DNA of 64,000 bases from Swingsia samuiensis (GCF_006542355.1 NZ_CP038141.1:1742001-1806000); one strand, 5' to 3'. Shown: positions 1 through 8,691, counted from the stretch's first letter. Program-made: numbers and translations. Notes: generated from the sequence alone by a model not told the origin.

Positions 1-23
1 GGGACCGAGATTTAATACGCATT

Positions 24-1205
24 ATGATCAATCAGGCATTTACAACACGGAACGTTATTCCAGCCAGAAGGATAGGGGTCTCTTTTATTCTTCTTGCTTT
101 GTTTGCCGGCCTTTTAGGGGGAGCACTCGCTTTTCTTAAACTGCCGACAGAGTCCACCGCAGGGCAAGTTTTTTGCCATGGAATTTTAATGACTTTTTAT
201 GTCATGTGCCCTGCAGTTTTAGGTGGCTTTTGGAATTTTTTTCTTTCTGATGAATTAAAAGTCAAGCATTCGACTTTACCAGTCGCAACGGTTGCCGGCT
301 TATGCTTTTTGTCCGCCGGGATCGTTTTGTTACCCCTTCAGCCTGTTTTGGGGGTATTGTGTTGGTCTGTTGGTATTTTATGCGTTGCTTTAGATGTTAT
401 TACGACCTTCTTAGAAGGAAGGTCTGTTTCTTTTAAAAATATTTCGCCTTTCGCATGGTCTGTTCTAGCAACAGCATCGGGTGCAATTATTATAGCTTCG
501 GCTCTTGCTGCTCTTGTGACACGCTTAGTTGTGGATGAGAGTTCGGTCAGCAAAGTATATACACTCGCACATATTCTTTATCTTCCAGAACAGGCTTTGA
601 TGATCACCCCAGCGCTCGGGTTGGTCTGTCATGTTTTGTTGGCGAAAACGAACAAAACATCCGCACTTTCATTTAGAATTGCGTCATATATTTTCGGTAT
701 TATTGCCGTTATTGGTCCGTTATGCTGGTTAGATAGTTTGTTTGGTGCGTTTCCATTAGTGCTGGAAAAGTATTTGTTTCTGCTTACACAGCTAATTCCG
801 GTCTCATTTCTAGTGCTGGCTGTATGTTGGGATGCTTGGAACACACGCCGTGAACTCACGGGTGTAACCTTATGGGCTGTAGCTAGTCTTATTCTTTTTG
901 GGATCAGCTGGGTTACAGAATTTCTTTATTCTGGTTCTTTTGTTGAACATACAGCGGCCTCCTTTGGTGGCGTAATGGCTTTATGCTGTGGTTTATACGC
1001 GTGGATACAAAAGCTATATCCATCGGGCTTTCCTTCAACATTATGCCGTATACATGCAGGTTTAACTTTTTTTGGGGCTCTTTGTTCTTTACTCCCCTCG
1101 TTAATGATTATGGGAGAAGGAATGATGGGGGTAAGTCTCCTTACGTTTGGATTGCTGGGCCTCTCTTTGGTTAAAGCGGCAGAGCAAAGCCGAGTAAGAA
1201 TATGA
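24..1205 (+). CDS. Degenerate cytochrome c oxidase subunit I-like membrane protein (vestigial)
   Basis: 393-residue polytopic membrane protein, against roughly 530 residues for normal subunit I. Family landmarks can still be aligned: His52 in CHGILMTF matches the HG(L/M)IM helix, LPEQA (187-191) matches HPEVY, WLDSLF (235-240) matches the WAHHMF site, and 306-328 matches the HFHYV...GFYYWI helix. In this alignment the low-spin haem histidines remain (His52, His309). The active-site residues are replaced: His to Leu187, Tyr to Ala191, the His pair to Asp237-Ser238, and the haem a3 His to Val307. Oxygen reduction is therefore very unlikely. It overlaps ctaB by 4 bases (ATGA). No Shine-Dalgarno sequence precedes this ATG and the frame is open to the window edge, so the true start may lie upstream. 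The family assignment rests on motif alignment by eye. Confidence 0.7.
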   Translation: MINQAFTTRNVIPARRIGVSFILLALFAGLLGGALAFLKLPTESTAGQVFCHGILMTFYVMCPAVLGGFWNFFLSDELKVKHSTLPVATVAGLCFLSAGIVLLPLQPVLGVLCWSVGILCVALDVITTFLEGRSVSFKNISPFAWSVLATASGAIIIASALAALVTRLVVDESSVSKVYTLAHILYLPEQALMITPALGLVCHVLLAKTNKTSALSFRIASYIFGIIAVIGPLCWLDSLFGAFPLVLEKYLFLLTQLIPVSFLVLAVCWDAWNTRRELTGVTLWAVASLILFGISWVTEFLYSGSFVEHTAASFGGVMALCCGLYAWIQKLYPSGFPSTLCRIHAGLTFFGALCSLLPSLMIMGEGMMGVSLLTFGLLGLSLVKAAEQSRVRI

Positions 1206-2149
1206 GTGACGTAACACCATCCATTCCAACGGGCCTTTTTTCTATTTTAGGGCATGAACGTGATTCTTCATTAAGAGAGTGGTTTTCTCTTTTAAAGCCC
1301 AGAGTAATTTCGCTAGTTGTTTTCACGGGCGTTGCAGGGATGGCTGTGGCGCCTCAATGGCCTTCTGTTCCGATCGGGCTTATTACTATTTTATGTATTT
1401 GCATCGGAGCGGGTGCCGCCGGTGCAATTAATATGTGGTATGATCGCGATATTGACGCGATTATGAAGCGCACAAACGTGCGTCCTATTCCAGCTGGGCG
1501 TGTGTCGGCTGACAGCGCGCTAATTTATGGAATTATTCTTTCTGTTTTATCGGTTGTTATATTGTGGTTAGCAACCAATGCATTGGCTGCCGGCATTCTC
1601 GCATTTTCTATATTCTTTTATGGCGTTATTTATACGATGTGGCTTAAGCGACGGACGCCACAGAATATTGTAATTGGTGGTGCAGCCGGTGCGTTCCCTC
1701 CGATGATTGGGTGGGCTGCTTCTATGGATTCCATGGCTGTGTTGCCCGTTTCTATGTTTGCCGTCGTATTTTTGTGGACGCCCCCTCATTTTTGGTCGCT
1801 CGCACTTTATGCGTGTAAAGATTATGGCAATGCAGGCATTCCGATGTTGCCGGTTGTGAAAGGAGCGCGGCACACACGGTGGCAAATTCTACTTTATACA
1901 TTTGTGCTAACTGCTGTATCGTTAACGCCCTCATTCTTTCATGAAACAGGATGGTTTTATACAGCAACAACTAGCGTGTTGGATTTAGGATTTATTCTGT
2001 GTGCTATACGCGTTTTGCTTGATCAACAGGACGCTGAAGGAGTGAGTCTCACAAAAGATAAACCAGCTCGTTTTGCTTTTCGTTATTCATTGGCTTATTT
2101 GTTTTTATTATTTTGTGGTCTTTTAATTGATCGGGTTTTGCTATCGTGA
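1202..2149 (+). CDS. ctaB: Protoheme IX farnesyltransferase (heme O synthase)
   Basis: Membrane UbiA-family prenyltransferase that adds a farnesyl group to protoheme IX to make heme O. The first Asp-rich motif is clear (Asn77, Asp81, Asp85 in NMWYDRDID), followed by the KR-N-RP-P-GR loop typical of CtaB/CyoE and later a KRRTPQN stretch. The length of 315 residues is normal. Its start overlaps the end of the oxidase-like gene. The cyo operon at 48-52 kb has no cyoE of its own, so this enzyme probably supplies heme O to that bo3 oxidase. This would explain why it survives beside a decayed cytochrome oxidase gene. The operon role is inferred. Confidence 0.93.
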   Translation: MSDVTPSIPTGLFSILGHERDSSLREWFSLLKPRVISLVVFTGVAGMAVAPQWPSVPIGLITILCICIGAGAAGAINMWYDRDIDAIMKRTNVRPIPAGRVSADSALIYGIILSVLSVVILWLATNALAAGILAFSIFFYGVIYTMWLKRRTPQNIVIGGAAGAFPPMIGWAASMDSMAVLPVSMFAVVFLWTPPHFWSLALYACKDYGNAGIPMLPVVKGARHTRWQILLYTFVLTAVSLTPSFFHETGWFYTATTSVLDLGFILCAIRVLLDQQDAEGVSLTKDKPARFAFRYSLAYLFLLFCGLLIDRVLLS

Positions 2150-2268
2150 AAACAAATGAGGAATTAGCGCTTAAGCGCCGGCAAAGCCGTATTATGGGTA
2201 TAGCAGGAGGAGTAATCCTCCTCGCTGCTATGATTTATATCATCACATTTATTCGGTTTAGTGGTTAG
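2146..2268 (+). CDS. Short single-span membrane peptide, coxF-like
   Basis: A 40-codon frame starting GTG at 2146, overlapping the ctaB stop by 4 bases and ending TAG at 2266-2268. The product has a charged N-terminus (KTNEELALKRRQSR) and one hydrophobic helix (about residues 16-37). The position directly after ctaB and the pattern of Arg-rich head plus one helix match the small CoxF proteins found after ctaB in alphaproteobacterial cytochrome oxidase operons. Its end overlaps the end of the opposing Tim44-like gene by 4 bases. It is too short for homology to be certain. If real, it is probably another remnant of the lost aa3 oxidase operon. Confidence 0.55.
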   Translation: MKTNEELALKRRQSRIMGIAGGVILLAAMIYIITFIRFSG

Positions 2269-3161
2269 CCACCTTGCTGTATAGCTGAAAGCATCCAGTT
2301 GCCTCGGCCATCTGCACGGACAAATGTCCAAAGTTCTGTCACTGTGACAGGGTTGGTTGAGCTCCCGTCAATGACATTCCCGAATTGATCTGTTGTAACG
2401 TCGATCATGGAATAACGCATGGCTACGGTTGCATATGTGAGGTTGCCTTCACGCCACGCTTCGGAAAGGTCCCCGTGCTGGAACTGAACATTAGAGACAA
2501 CATTGCGTGCGCCTCGGCTGCTGAGTTCTGAAAGTTGATCACTAAAATAGCTGACCATCTCAGGCGTCGCCATAGAAGACAAAGCACGTAGGTTTTGAGC
2601 GCTCCAAGCAGCCTGAATATCAAAAAGTAAGCTTTTAAACGTCTGATAATCATCCATCACCAATGTTACAGGTGGGTGATTGGCTGTATTTTGAGCACCG
2701 TTGTTATTACGACGGGCAAAGAGACGAATAACAAAAATAATAAGCGCGGCAATGATGAGCGCCTGAAAAAGGAAACCAATTAAAGATGCCAAGCCATGAA
2801 AGCCCCATAGGAAGCCATGTCCGCTGAGAAGGCCAATAATACCTGCTCCCAGCATTCCACCCATAAATCCTGTTAAAAAAGGATGGCGTGCTGTGAGAGG
2901 GGGACGGTATCCGGGCATGCCATAATTATTTGGCATGGGCCGAGGTTGCATTGGGCCATTAAAGGCAGGGTTATTCGGTTGTGGGGTGGCGGTACGATCC
3001 ATTGGTCGTACCCAGCTTGGGCTAACCGATGTTCTTGGTGGAGGGCTCCAAGTGTGTGACCCACGACTACCAAGAGACATTCCGCCTCCTGCACGTGCAT
3101 CGGCAGTGCCAATGGCACAAAGGAGAGTGCATGTAAGGGAGAAAAGGCGAAGGTTTTTCAT
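2265..3161 (-). CDS. Exported/membrane Tim44-like domain protein
   Basis: 298 residues. It has a signal peptide (MKNLRLFSL... cut near ADARA, residue 24), then a Gly/Pro/Ser-rich low-complexity stretch to about residue 90. One or two hydrophobic segments follow (about 95-145), including a GLLSGHGFLWGF glycine-rich stretch, and then a C-terminal Tim44-like domain (about 165-298) ending in the conserved type of strand LWTFVR...W.LSAIQQ. Bacterial Tim44-like proteins are inner-membrane proteins of uncertain function. The start codon shares one base with the stop of pmbA (TAATG), so the two are probably translated together. A second Tim44-like protein occurs at 23.6 kb. Confidence 0.75.
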   Translation of the reverse strand: MKNLRLFSLTCTLLCAIGTADARAGGGMSLGSRGSHTWSPPPRTSVSPSWVRPMDRTATPQPNNPAFNGPMQPRPMPNNYGMPGYRPPLTARHPFLTGFMGGMLGAGIIGLLSGHGFLWGFHGLASLIGFLFQALIIAALIIFVIRLFARRNNNGAQNTANHPPVTLVMDDYQTFKSLLFDIQAAWSAQNLRALSSMATPEMVSYFSDQLSELSSRGARNVVSNVQFQHGDLSEAWREGNLTYATVAMRYSMIDVTTDQFGNVIDGSSTNPVTVTELWTFVRADGRGNWMLSAIQQGG

Positions 3162-4495
3162 TACAGTCCTGCGATGCTCATATTATCAATCCGGATGCTG
3201 GGTGCGTTGACACTGCTCCGGAATAAAAGGTCGTTAGCGGGGATCATGCGTGAAAACATGTCTTTTAAGTTACCTGCTATTGTAAACTCTGCAATGGGTT
3301 CGGCTATTTCTCCATTGCGGATCATAAACCCAGCTGCGCCACGGCTATAGTCTCCTGTTAACATATTAATAGAAGATCCCATCATTTCTGTGATGAGAAT
3401 TCCCTCTTTAATATCGCAGCGTAATTCTTCAATAGAAAGAGTGCCAGGTGAAAGAGAAAGGTTTGTTACGCTGGGGCTTGGTGGAGAGGTGACACCGCGG
3501 CTTGCTCTATGGTTGGATTTCACACCTAATTGACGAGCGCTTCGGGTATCGAGAAGCCAGTTTTGCAAAACACCATTTTTCACGAACTCGAGTGCTTCAA
3601 CAGAGCATCCTTCTGCATCAAAAGGACGAGAGGCAAGGCCCCGAATACGCCGAGGGTCATCAAGGATAGTCAGGTTCGATGGTAGTATTTGGGTGTTAAG
3701 AGCATCTTTTAGGAAAGATGTACCTCGTGCAATTGCGGCCCCATTAATTGCTCCGGCAAGGTGGCCGAGCAAACTTGAGGAAACCCGAGGGTCATAAATG
3801 ACACTATATGTCCCTGTTTTGGGGCGGGAGGGGTTAAAGCGTGCCAAAGTGCGTTCAGCAGCACGCTTCCCGATGATCTCAGGTGTTTCTAAATCCTCAA
3901 AATGAACAGCACTATGATAGGCATAGTCCCGTTGCATGGCATTACCTGTTCCGGCCAATACGCTTACACCCGTTGAATAACCTGTACGAGTGTAGTGGCC
4001 TAAAAATCCAGCTGAGGTGCCTAAAGCAATTGTTGTTCGGCTATAGCCGGATGACGCACCACCACTATTGGTAATATCAGGGAAGGATAGAGATATTTCT
4101 TCCGTGGTACGTGCTTTTTGGATGAGTTGATCCATGCTGGGGGTTGTATGGTCTTGTAGATCAAGCCCTGAAGCATCAAATGAGCCGATCATGGCATCCG
4201 GGGCGAGGCCAGCGAACTGGTCTTCTGGAACGACAAGGGCCATAGCACAGGCCTGTTCAGCAAGCTTATCAAATTCGGCAGAATTCAAGACACTTGTTGA
4301 GACAGAGGCAATGCGCTGCCCGCGGAAAACACGCAAACCAATAGCGACACTCTCTGAACGCTCAATCCCTTCTGGTGCTCCTTGGCGGACCATGGCAGAT
4401 TCTGATTCGCTATGGGTGAAAATAGCATCCGCGTGGTCTGCGCCATGTCGGCGGGCGGCAGATAAAAGCGTTTCAATATGGTCTGTTATTTTCAT
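3161..4495 (-). CDS. pmbA: PmbA/TldE family protein (TldD partner)
   Basis: 444 residues, the usual length for the TldD/PmbA family. It shows the family regions: an N-terminal domain with the ERSESVAIGLRVF motif, a central FNPSRPKTGTYSVIYDP segment, GLASRPFDAEGC, and a C-terminal ...TGDYSRGAAGFMIRNGEI motif. The HExxxH metal site of TldD is absent, as expected for the TldE/PmbA subunit. TldE pairs with TldD in a heterodimeric protease that matures certain peptides such as microcins; no tldD lies in this window. The start overlaps the M16 peptidase stop by 4 bases (ATGA). Confidence 0.88.
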   Translation of the reverse strand: MKITDHIETLLSAARRHGADHADAIFTHSESESAMVRQGAPEGIERSESVAIGLRVFRGQRIASVSTSVLNSAEFDKLAEQACAMALVVPEDQFAGLAPDAMIGSFDASGLDLQDHTTPSMDQLIQKARTTEEISLSFPDITNSGGASSGYSRTTIALGTSAGFLGHYTRTGYSTGVSVLAGTGNAMQRDYAYHSAVHFEDLETPEIIGKRAAERTLARFNPSRPKTGTYSVIYDPRVSSSLLGHLAGAINGAAIARGTSFLKDALNTQILPSNLTILDDPRRIRGLASRPFDAEGCSVEALEFVKNGVLQNWLLDTRSARQLGVKSNHRASRGVTSPPSPSVTNLSLSPGTLSIEELRCDIKEGILITEMMGSSINMLTGDYSRGAAGFMIRNGEIAEPIAEFTIAGNLKDMFSRMIPANDLLFRSSVNAPSIRIDNMSIAGL

Positions 4496-5757
4496 GCAGC
4501 AAGCCTTGCAGAAATATCCTCAAGAGAGGGAAGGTTTTTTACAGGACCAATAGCGGTAAATGTTGGAGTGCCTGAGAACAACTCGGCAGCGACACGTAGA
4601 ATATCGGTTTCTGTCACGTTGTCTATTTTAGCAACGGTTTCCTCAATAGGAATGGGGCGCCCATGAACTTGCATCTGCCGGGCTAGTTGTTCACAGCGAC
4701 TGCCTGTGCTTTCCAGCGACATCAGGAGCGCAGATTTGAGTTGTGCCCTTGCGCGAGACAGTTCCTCTGCGCTGATACCATTCTGTAACCGTTTAAGTTC
4801 GTCTATGACGACAGGTACGAGCTCGGCTGTTTCTTCTTCACCAGTGCCAGCATAAATGCCGAATAATCCGCTATCATTGAAAGAAGATGCAAAAGAATAA
4901 ACGCTATAGACAAGGCCACGTCGCTCCCTAATTTCCTGAAAGAGACGCGAGGACATTCCCCCTCCAAGAAGGGTGGATAAGATCATGACATTATAATAAT
5001 CAGGATGACGATAGCTTACGGATGGGAAGCCTAAGAGAAGATGAGCCTGATCTAATTCACGAGAGGTTCTAAGATCGCCCCCAGTATAATGTGCCTGATG
5101 TGAACGCTCTACTTGGTGAGTAGGGAGGTCTTTAAAATGTTTTTTGACGAGTTCAATAACATCATCATGGTGTAGATTGCCTGCTGCGGCAATCGTGATG
5201 TTATGTGTCGTGTAATGTTCTTTCATGTAGTTCATGAGTGTTTCACGGGTCATATTGGAAACTAGCTCAGAGGTTCCCAAAATAGGACGTCCCATTGGTT
5301 GGTCGGGAAATGCACTCTCTTGGAAATGGTCAAAAATGATATCATCTGGCGTATCATTGGCTTGGCCAATTTCTTGTAAGATGACCCCACGTTCGCGTTC
5401 AATTTCAGCATCTAAAAATGTACTGTGGGTTAGAATATCGCCAATAATATCCACCCCAAGAGCAAGGTCTTCTTTTAAGAGCTTTACATAATAGGCCGTT
5501 GTTTCACGTGCTGTATAAGCATTAATAAAGCCGCCAACATTTTCAATTTCTTCTGCAATACGGGCAGCAGAACGGCGTTCTGTTCCTTTAAAGGCCATGT
5601 GCTCAAGGAAATGGGAGACGCCGTTATTTTCGACATTTTCATCACGTGTGCCGATAGAAACATAGGCTCCAAAAGAGACGGTTTCAACGCGCTCCATACG
5701 CTCTGTGATGATCGTTAATCCGTTATCGAGTGTAGTAACCTGAATTGTATCGGACAT
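4492..5757 (-). CDS. M16 family zinc peptidase (processing-peptidase-like)
   Basis: 421-residue M16B peptidase related to mitochondrial processing peptidase beta. The inverted zinc motif HFLEH is at 49-53 and the third ligand is most likely Glu129 (VILQEI), 76 residues downstream as expected. The C-terminal non-catalytic half has the glycine-rich LLGGGMSSRLFQEIRERRGLVYS motif region. There is no signal peptide, so it is probably cytoplasmic. The gene lies downstream of thrC, separated by a terminator hairpin, and overlaps pmbA. This M16-after-threonine-synthase order is common in alphaproteobacteria. The natural substrate is unknown. Confidence 0.9.
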   Translation of the reverse strand: MSDTIQVTTLDNGLTIITERMERVETVSFGAYVSIGTRDENVENNGVSHFLEHMAFKGTERRSAARIAEEIENVGGFINAYTARETTAYYVKLLKEDLALGVDIIGDILTHSTFLDAEIERERGVILQEIGQANDTPDDIIFDHFQESAFPDQPMGRPILGTSELVSNMTRETLMNYMKEHYTTHNITIAAAGNLHHDDVIELVKKHFKDLPTHQVERSHQAHYTGGDLRTSRELDQAHLLLGFPSVSYRHPDYYNVMILSTLLGGGMSSRLFQEIRERRGLVYSVYSFASSFNDSGLFGIYAGTGEEETAELVPVVIDELKRLQNGISAEELSRARAQLKSALLMSLESTGSRCEQLARQMQVHGRPIPIEETVAKIDNVTETDILRVAAELFSGTPTFTAIGPVKNLPSLEDISARLAA

Positions 5758-5770
5758 AATTTTCCGTAAG

Positions 5771-5805
5771 AAAAAAAAGATTAGGCTCCCTAAGATGGGG
5801 AGCCT
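5771..5805 (-). terminator. Rho-independent terminator after thrC
   Basis: Read on the minus strand, an 8-bp perfect stem AGGCTCCC/GGGAGCCT (5805-5798 with 5790-5783) with a 7-base loop is followed by AATC and eight T (5778-5771). It sits between the thrC stop and the M16 peptidase start, so it ends or attenuates transcription from thrC into the peptidase. Confidence 0.85.
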
Positions 5806-5824
5806 GACAAAGAGAACAAGTTAT

Positions 5825-7225
5825 TTATTTACGTTTCATGTGGTCACGAACGGCTTGCTGGATTGTGGCGAGTTCGTTGCCAAGAGAATCAAACCGTTCT
5901 TCACGCTCAAAAAGATCCGCCAAATGAGGGGGAAGCTTAGGGTCAAGCCCGGTTGCCGCTTTTACGGCATCTGGGAACTTGGCTGGGTGAGCTGTAGCCG
6001 CAGCTACCATAGGTATTCCCGGCTCTTTAAACTCTTTCCCGACAGCGAGTCCAATCGTACTATGTGGGTCTGCCAGATACAAACTTTCTGCATAGAATTT
6101 ACGCATTGCTGCGCTGGTTTGCTCATCAGACAAGGTCATTCCATCAAAGGATTCCTTCATACGCATCCAAGCATCCTGAGGGACAGCCATACGTCCTGTT
6201 TGACGGAAATCTTTCATGATGGTGGCACAACGCACTGGGTCTTGATCCAGGAGTTCAAACAAGAGACGCTCAAAGTTTGAAGAAACCTGAATATCCATCG
6301 ATGGTGAAAGACTGGGCTCTACTTTGCGGACGCTCATGTCATTATCGACGAGGAAGCGCGTTAGAATATCATTTCGGTTTGAGCCAATGCATAAACGTTT
6401 AATGGGCAAACCCATTTGTTTGGCTGCCCATGCGGCAAGAACATTCCCAAAATTTCCTGTCGGAACAGAAAAAGAAACTTCTCGGTCTGGAGCGCCAAGT
6501 GCGAGTGCCGCGCGGATATAGTAAGGGATTTGGGCTGCAATACGCGCCCAGTTGATAGAGTTTACGGCAGAGAGAGAGACATCATCACGAAAAGCCTTGT
6601 CTGCGAACATGGCTTTTACGATGTCTTGGCAGGTATCGAAATCCCCGTCGACAGCGATATTGAGAATGTTGTCATCCAAGACGCTTGTCATCTGGCGACG
6701 TTGAACTTCAGATGTCCGGCCTTTTGGATGAAGAATAACCACAGAAAGGCGTTCACGACCACGACAGGCTTCAATTGCCGCAGATCCTGTATCGCCGGAT
6801 GTTGCCCCAACAATGGTTACGTTTTGATTGCGTTCTGTGAGAACATGGTCAAATAAACGGCCCAACATTTGCATGGCCATGTCTTTGAACGCCAAGGTAG
6901 GGCCATGAAAAAGCTCAAGAGCGTAGAGATCTTGCTCAACTTCACTGAGCGGAGCGACGGCTGCATGATCAAAATGCTTGTAAGCATCATGTGTCATTGT
7001 ACGCAACGTAGCCAGATCAATAGAGCCGGCAGTGAAGAGAGAAATCACTTCTGCTGCAAGATCTGGATAAGAAAGGCGTCGCCAGTCACGAAGAGTTTGA
7101 GGGCTAATTTGAGGCCAGAATTCAGGCATATATAGCCCGCCATCATCTGCTAGACCAGCAAGAAGAATGTCGGAGAAGTTGGGGGAGTGAGCGGTGAGCT
7201 CACCTCGTGTTGATCTGTAGCGCAT
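5825..7225 (-). CDS. thrC: Threonine synthase
   Basis: 466-residue PLP enzyme converting O-phosphohomoserine to threonine. The PLP lysine is Lys114 in LAFKD and the phosphate-binding loop is GATSGDTGSAA (140-150). The N-terminus MRYRSTRGE and length match the longer (type 2) threonine synthases of proteobacteria. It lies 15 bases after the MRJP-like gene on the same strand and before the M16 peptidase, from which a strong terminator separates it. No threonine-leader attenuator is evident upstream because the preceding gene is so close. Confidence 0.95.
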   Translation of the reverse strand: MRYRSTRGELTAHSPNFSDILLAGLADDGGLYMPEFWPQISPQTLRDWRRLSYPDLAAEVISLFTAGSIDLATLRTMTHDAYKHFDHAAVAPLSEVEQDLYALELFHGPTLAFKDMAMQMLGRLFDHVLTERNQNVTIVGATSGDTGSAAIEACRGRERLSVVILHPKGRTSEVQRRQMTSVLDDNILNIAVDGDFDTCQDIVKAMFADKAFRDDVSLSAVNSINWARIAAQIPYYIRAALALGAPDREVSFSVPTGNFGNVLAAWAAKQMGLPIKRLCIGSNRNDILTRFLVDNDMSVRKVEPSLSPSMDIQVSSNFERLLFELLDQDPVRCATIMKDFRQTGRMAVPQDAWMRMKESFDGMTLSDEQTSAAMRKFYAESLYLADPHSTIGLAVGKEFKEPGIPMVAAATAHPAKFPDAVKAATGLDPKLPPHLADLFEREERFDSLGNELATIQQAVRDHMKRK

Positions 7226-7240
7226 AGTTTTCTTTATATA

Positions 7241-8254
7241 TCATAATTTTTGCATAATCACACTTGTTGATGGCAGCGCGATTTTGAGAATGTGAGGAAC
7301 ATTGGCTTCTGTGGTGAAGACCATAACCTGATTGTTTTCTGTAGGAGTTAAAGCGCCTGCATTTATGAAGCGTGGATCATGCAACATAATGAGAGGAGTG
7401 CGTTCTGGGCCAAAAGCTAATAAGGCTCCATTCGTGATATCTGAGAAGAAAAAGAGATTTTGGTTTGATAAAGATATCCCTCCCAGACTGGGAGTGTCTC
7501 TCCATTGAACGATGCCATCGAGCTGTTCAACTGGGGTGAAATTGGGGTCTGTGAGTAAGGTTGTATCAATTCGATATAGAGGTCCAGAAGCCGCAGCGTA
7601 AAAGAGCCAGTGGCTATGAGGGGACAGAGCAAGATATCGGATATTTCCACCGGATACAGGGAGGTTATCTTTTCCTGTATGAAGAGAGTGATTTTGGAGA
7701 AGAGGACGATGTCCTTTGAGGGATATGTCGTAAGAAAGAAACCTGTTGCTCTTTCTGGTTTCAAGAGAAAGGGCGATGAGAGCCGGATTCCCTTCATCCG
7801 CAATGAAAGCAAAATTTTGGCTAATGGCTACGGCTGTCAGATGACTATTTTTTTGAATGGATTCTTCTAAAGAAATTGTTTGAATAAGCTGACCCGTTTT
7901 CGAAAGTTTCAGGAGTTGAAACGGAGCTTTAGCGGTTATGCCCCATACATAGGTCTGATCATAGGTAAGGGTTGAAAGGGCGGGAATATTATTGGGTTTA
8001 TGTGAGGGAACTAAAGAAGAAACAGTCCCTGTTTCAGGATTTAAAACAACTGGGGCCCCTGTTTCTGTTAAAGCCAGTAAGCGTGAAGCACTTAATTCAA
8101 TAAGTGAAGAGGTTTTGATACCGGGAAATGGAGTATCCGCCACAATCTTTGCTTGTTGCGGAGCATCTTTCCACGGATGCTCCGCAAAAGCAGGAGACGT
8201 ACATATTATGCCGAATAAGGCACTGAGGATAGAATATAGAAATCGGTTATTCAT
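7241..8254 (-). CDS. Secreted Yellow/major royal jelly protein-like beta-propeller
   Basis: 337 residues with a clear signal peptide (hydrophobic run then SPAFA, cut after about residue 24). The body resembles the MRJP/Yellow beta-propeller family: FAFIADEGNPALIALSLETRKS (family-like AYI.D.G...LIV.DL.TG.S) and later NIRYLALSPHSHWLFYAA..GPLYRI (family-like GIALSPDG.WLYY...LYRI), then a GGISLSNQNLFFFSD blade. Bacterial members are periplasmic or secreted and mostly uncharacterised; some are proposed to bind small aromatic compounds or act as lactonase-like propellers. It precedes thrC by 15 bases, with no functional link seen. The family call comes from motif resemblance only. Confidence 0.6.
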   Translation of the reverse strand: MNNRFLYSILSALFGIICTSPAFAEHPWKDAPQQAKIVADTPFPGIKTSSLIELSASRLLALTETGAPVVLNPETGTVSSLVPSHKPNNIPALSTLTYDQTYVWGITAKAPFQLLKLSKTGQLIQTISLEESIQKNSHLTAVAISQNFAFIADEGNPALIALSLETRKSNRFLSYDISLKGHRPLLQNHSLHTGKDNLPVSGGNIRYLALSPHSHWLFYAAASGPLYRIDTTLLTDPNFTPVEQLDGIVQWRDTPSLGGISLSNQNLFFFSDITNGALLAFGPERTPLIMLHDPRFINAGALTPTENNQVMVFTTEANVPHILKIALPSTSVIMQKL

Positions 8255-8313
8255 ATCACCGAGATTGGCTTACTAAAAAAAATTAGCAAGCCTGAAATGA
8301 AAGAAAAAAGGTC

Positions 8314-8691
8314 CTACGTAGGCATTTTGGGTTTTGTAATAGTAGGGGGCGCCCAGCCGAATCTTAGAGGGGGTGCTTTTTTATTACTGCGAGAGGAAGG
8401 AATAAAATACTGATTTGGCAAATATTGAGTAGGACGAGGGGCAGGAATATGGTTGGTAAACCAATCAGAATCTTTCGTATGCTCTACAGGAAAAAGCATG
8501 GAGGCATGCATCATGAGAGCCTCTTCGAGGTTGCTGCATTCGTCTGACCAACGATCGTTTGGTAAGAGGGAAATATAATGCCCAGTTTCGGTCTGCCGGA
8601 CTTCAATGGAAAAAACTCGGCTTGTTGCACCACGGCGCACTGTTGCATGAATTCGTCCCGGAACCGGTCCAATATGTTGTTCTAGATGCAT
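8314..8691 (-). CDS. Hypothetical protein, no family recognised
   Basis: Soluble protein of 125 residues from the ATG at 8691, which has AAGAG about 7 bases upstream. A longer start at 8712 adds 7 residues but lacks a ribosome site. The N-terminal half looks folded (IGPVPGRIHATVRRGATSRVFSIEVRQ, with alternating strand-like residues, then a short helix around EEALMMHASMLF). The C-terminal third is Pro/Ser/Asn-rich and probably disordered. There is no signal peptide, membrane span or catalytic motif. It stands alone between the MRJP-like gene and the divergent TPR gene. I cannot suggest a function. Confidence 0.6.
   Translation of the reverse strand: MHLEQHIGPVPGRIHATVRRGATSRVFSIEVRQTETGHYISLLPNDRWSDECSNLEEALMMHASMLFPVEHTKDSDWFTNHIPAPRPTQYLPNQYFIPSSRSNKKAPPLRFGWAPPTITKPKMPT

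Noticed and set aside
5795-6280. 161-codon frame opposite the 3' end of thrC
   Set aside because: It runs across the thrC terminator and coding sequence; composition is that of a shadow frame.
8298-8322. CCTACGTAGG palindrome near a T run at the end of the small unknown gene (minus strand)
   Set aside because: The palindrome has no loop, so it cannot form a terminator hairpin; part of it is the stop codon context.
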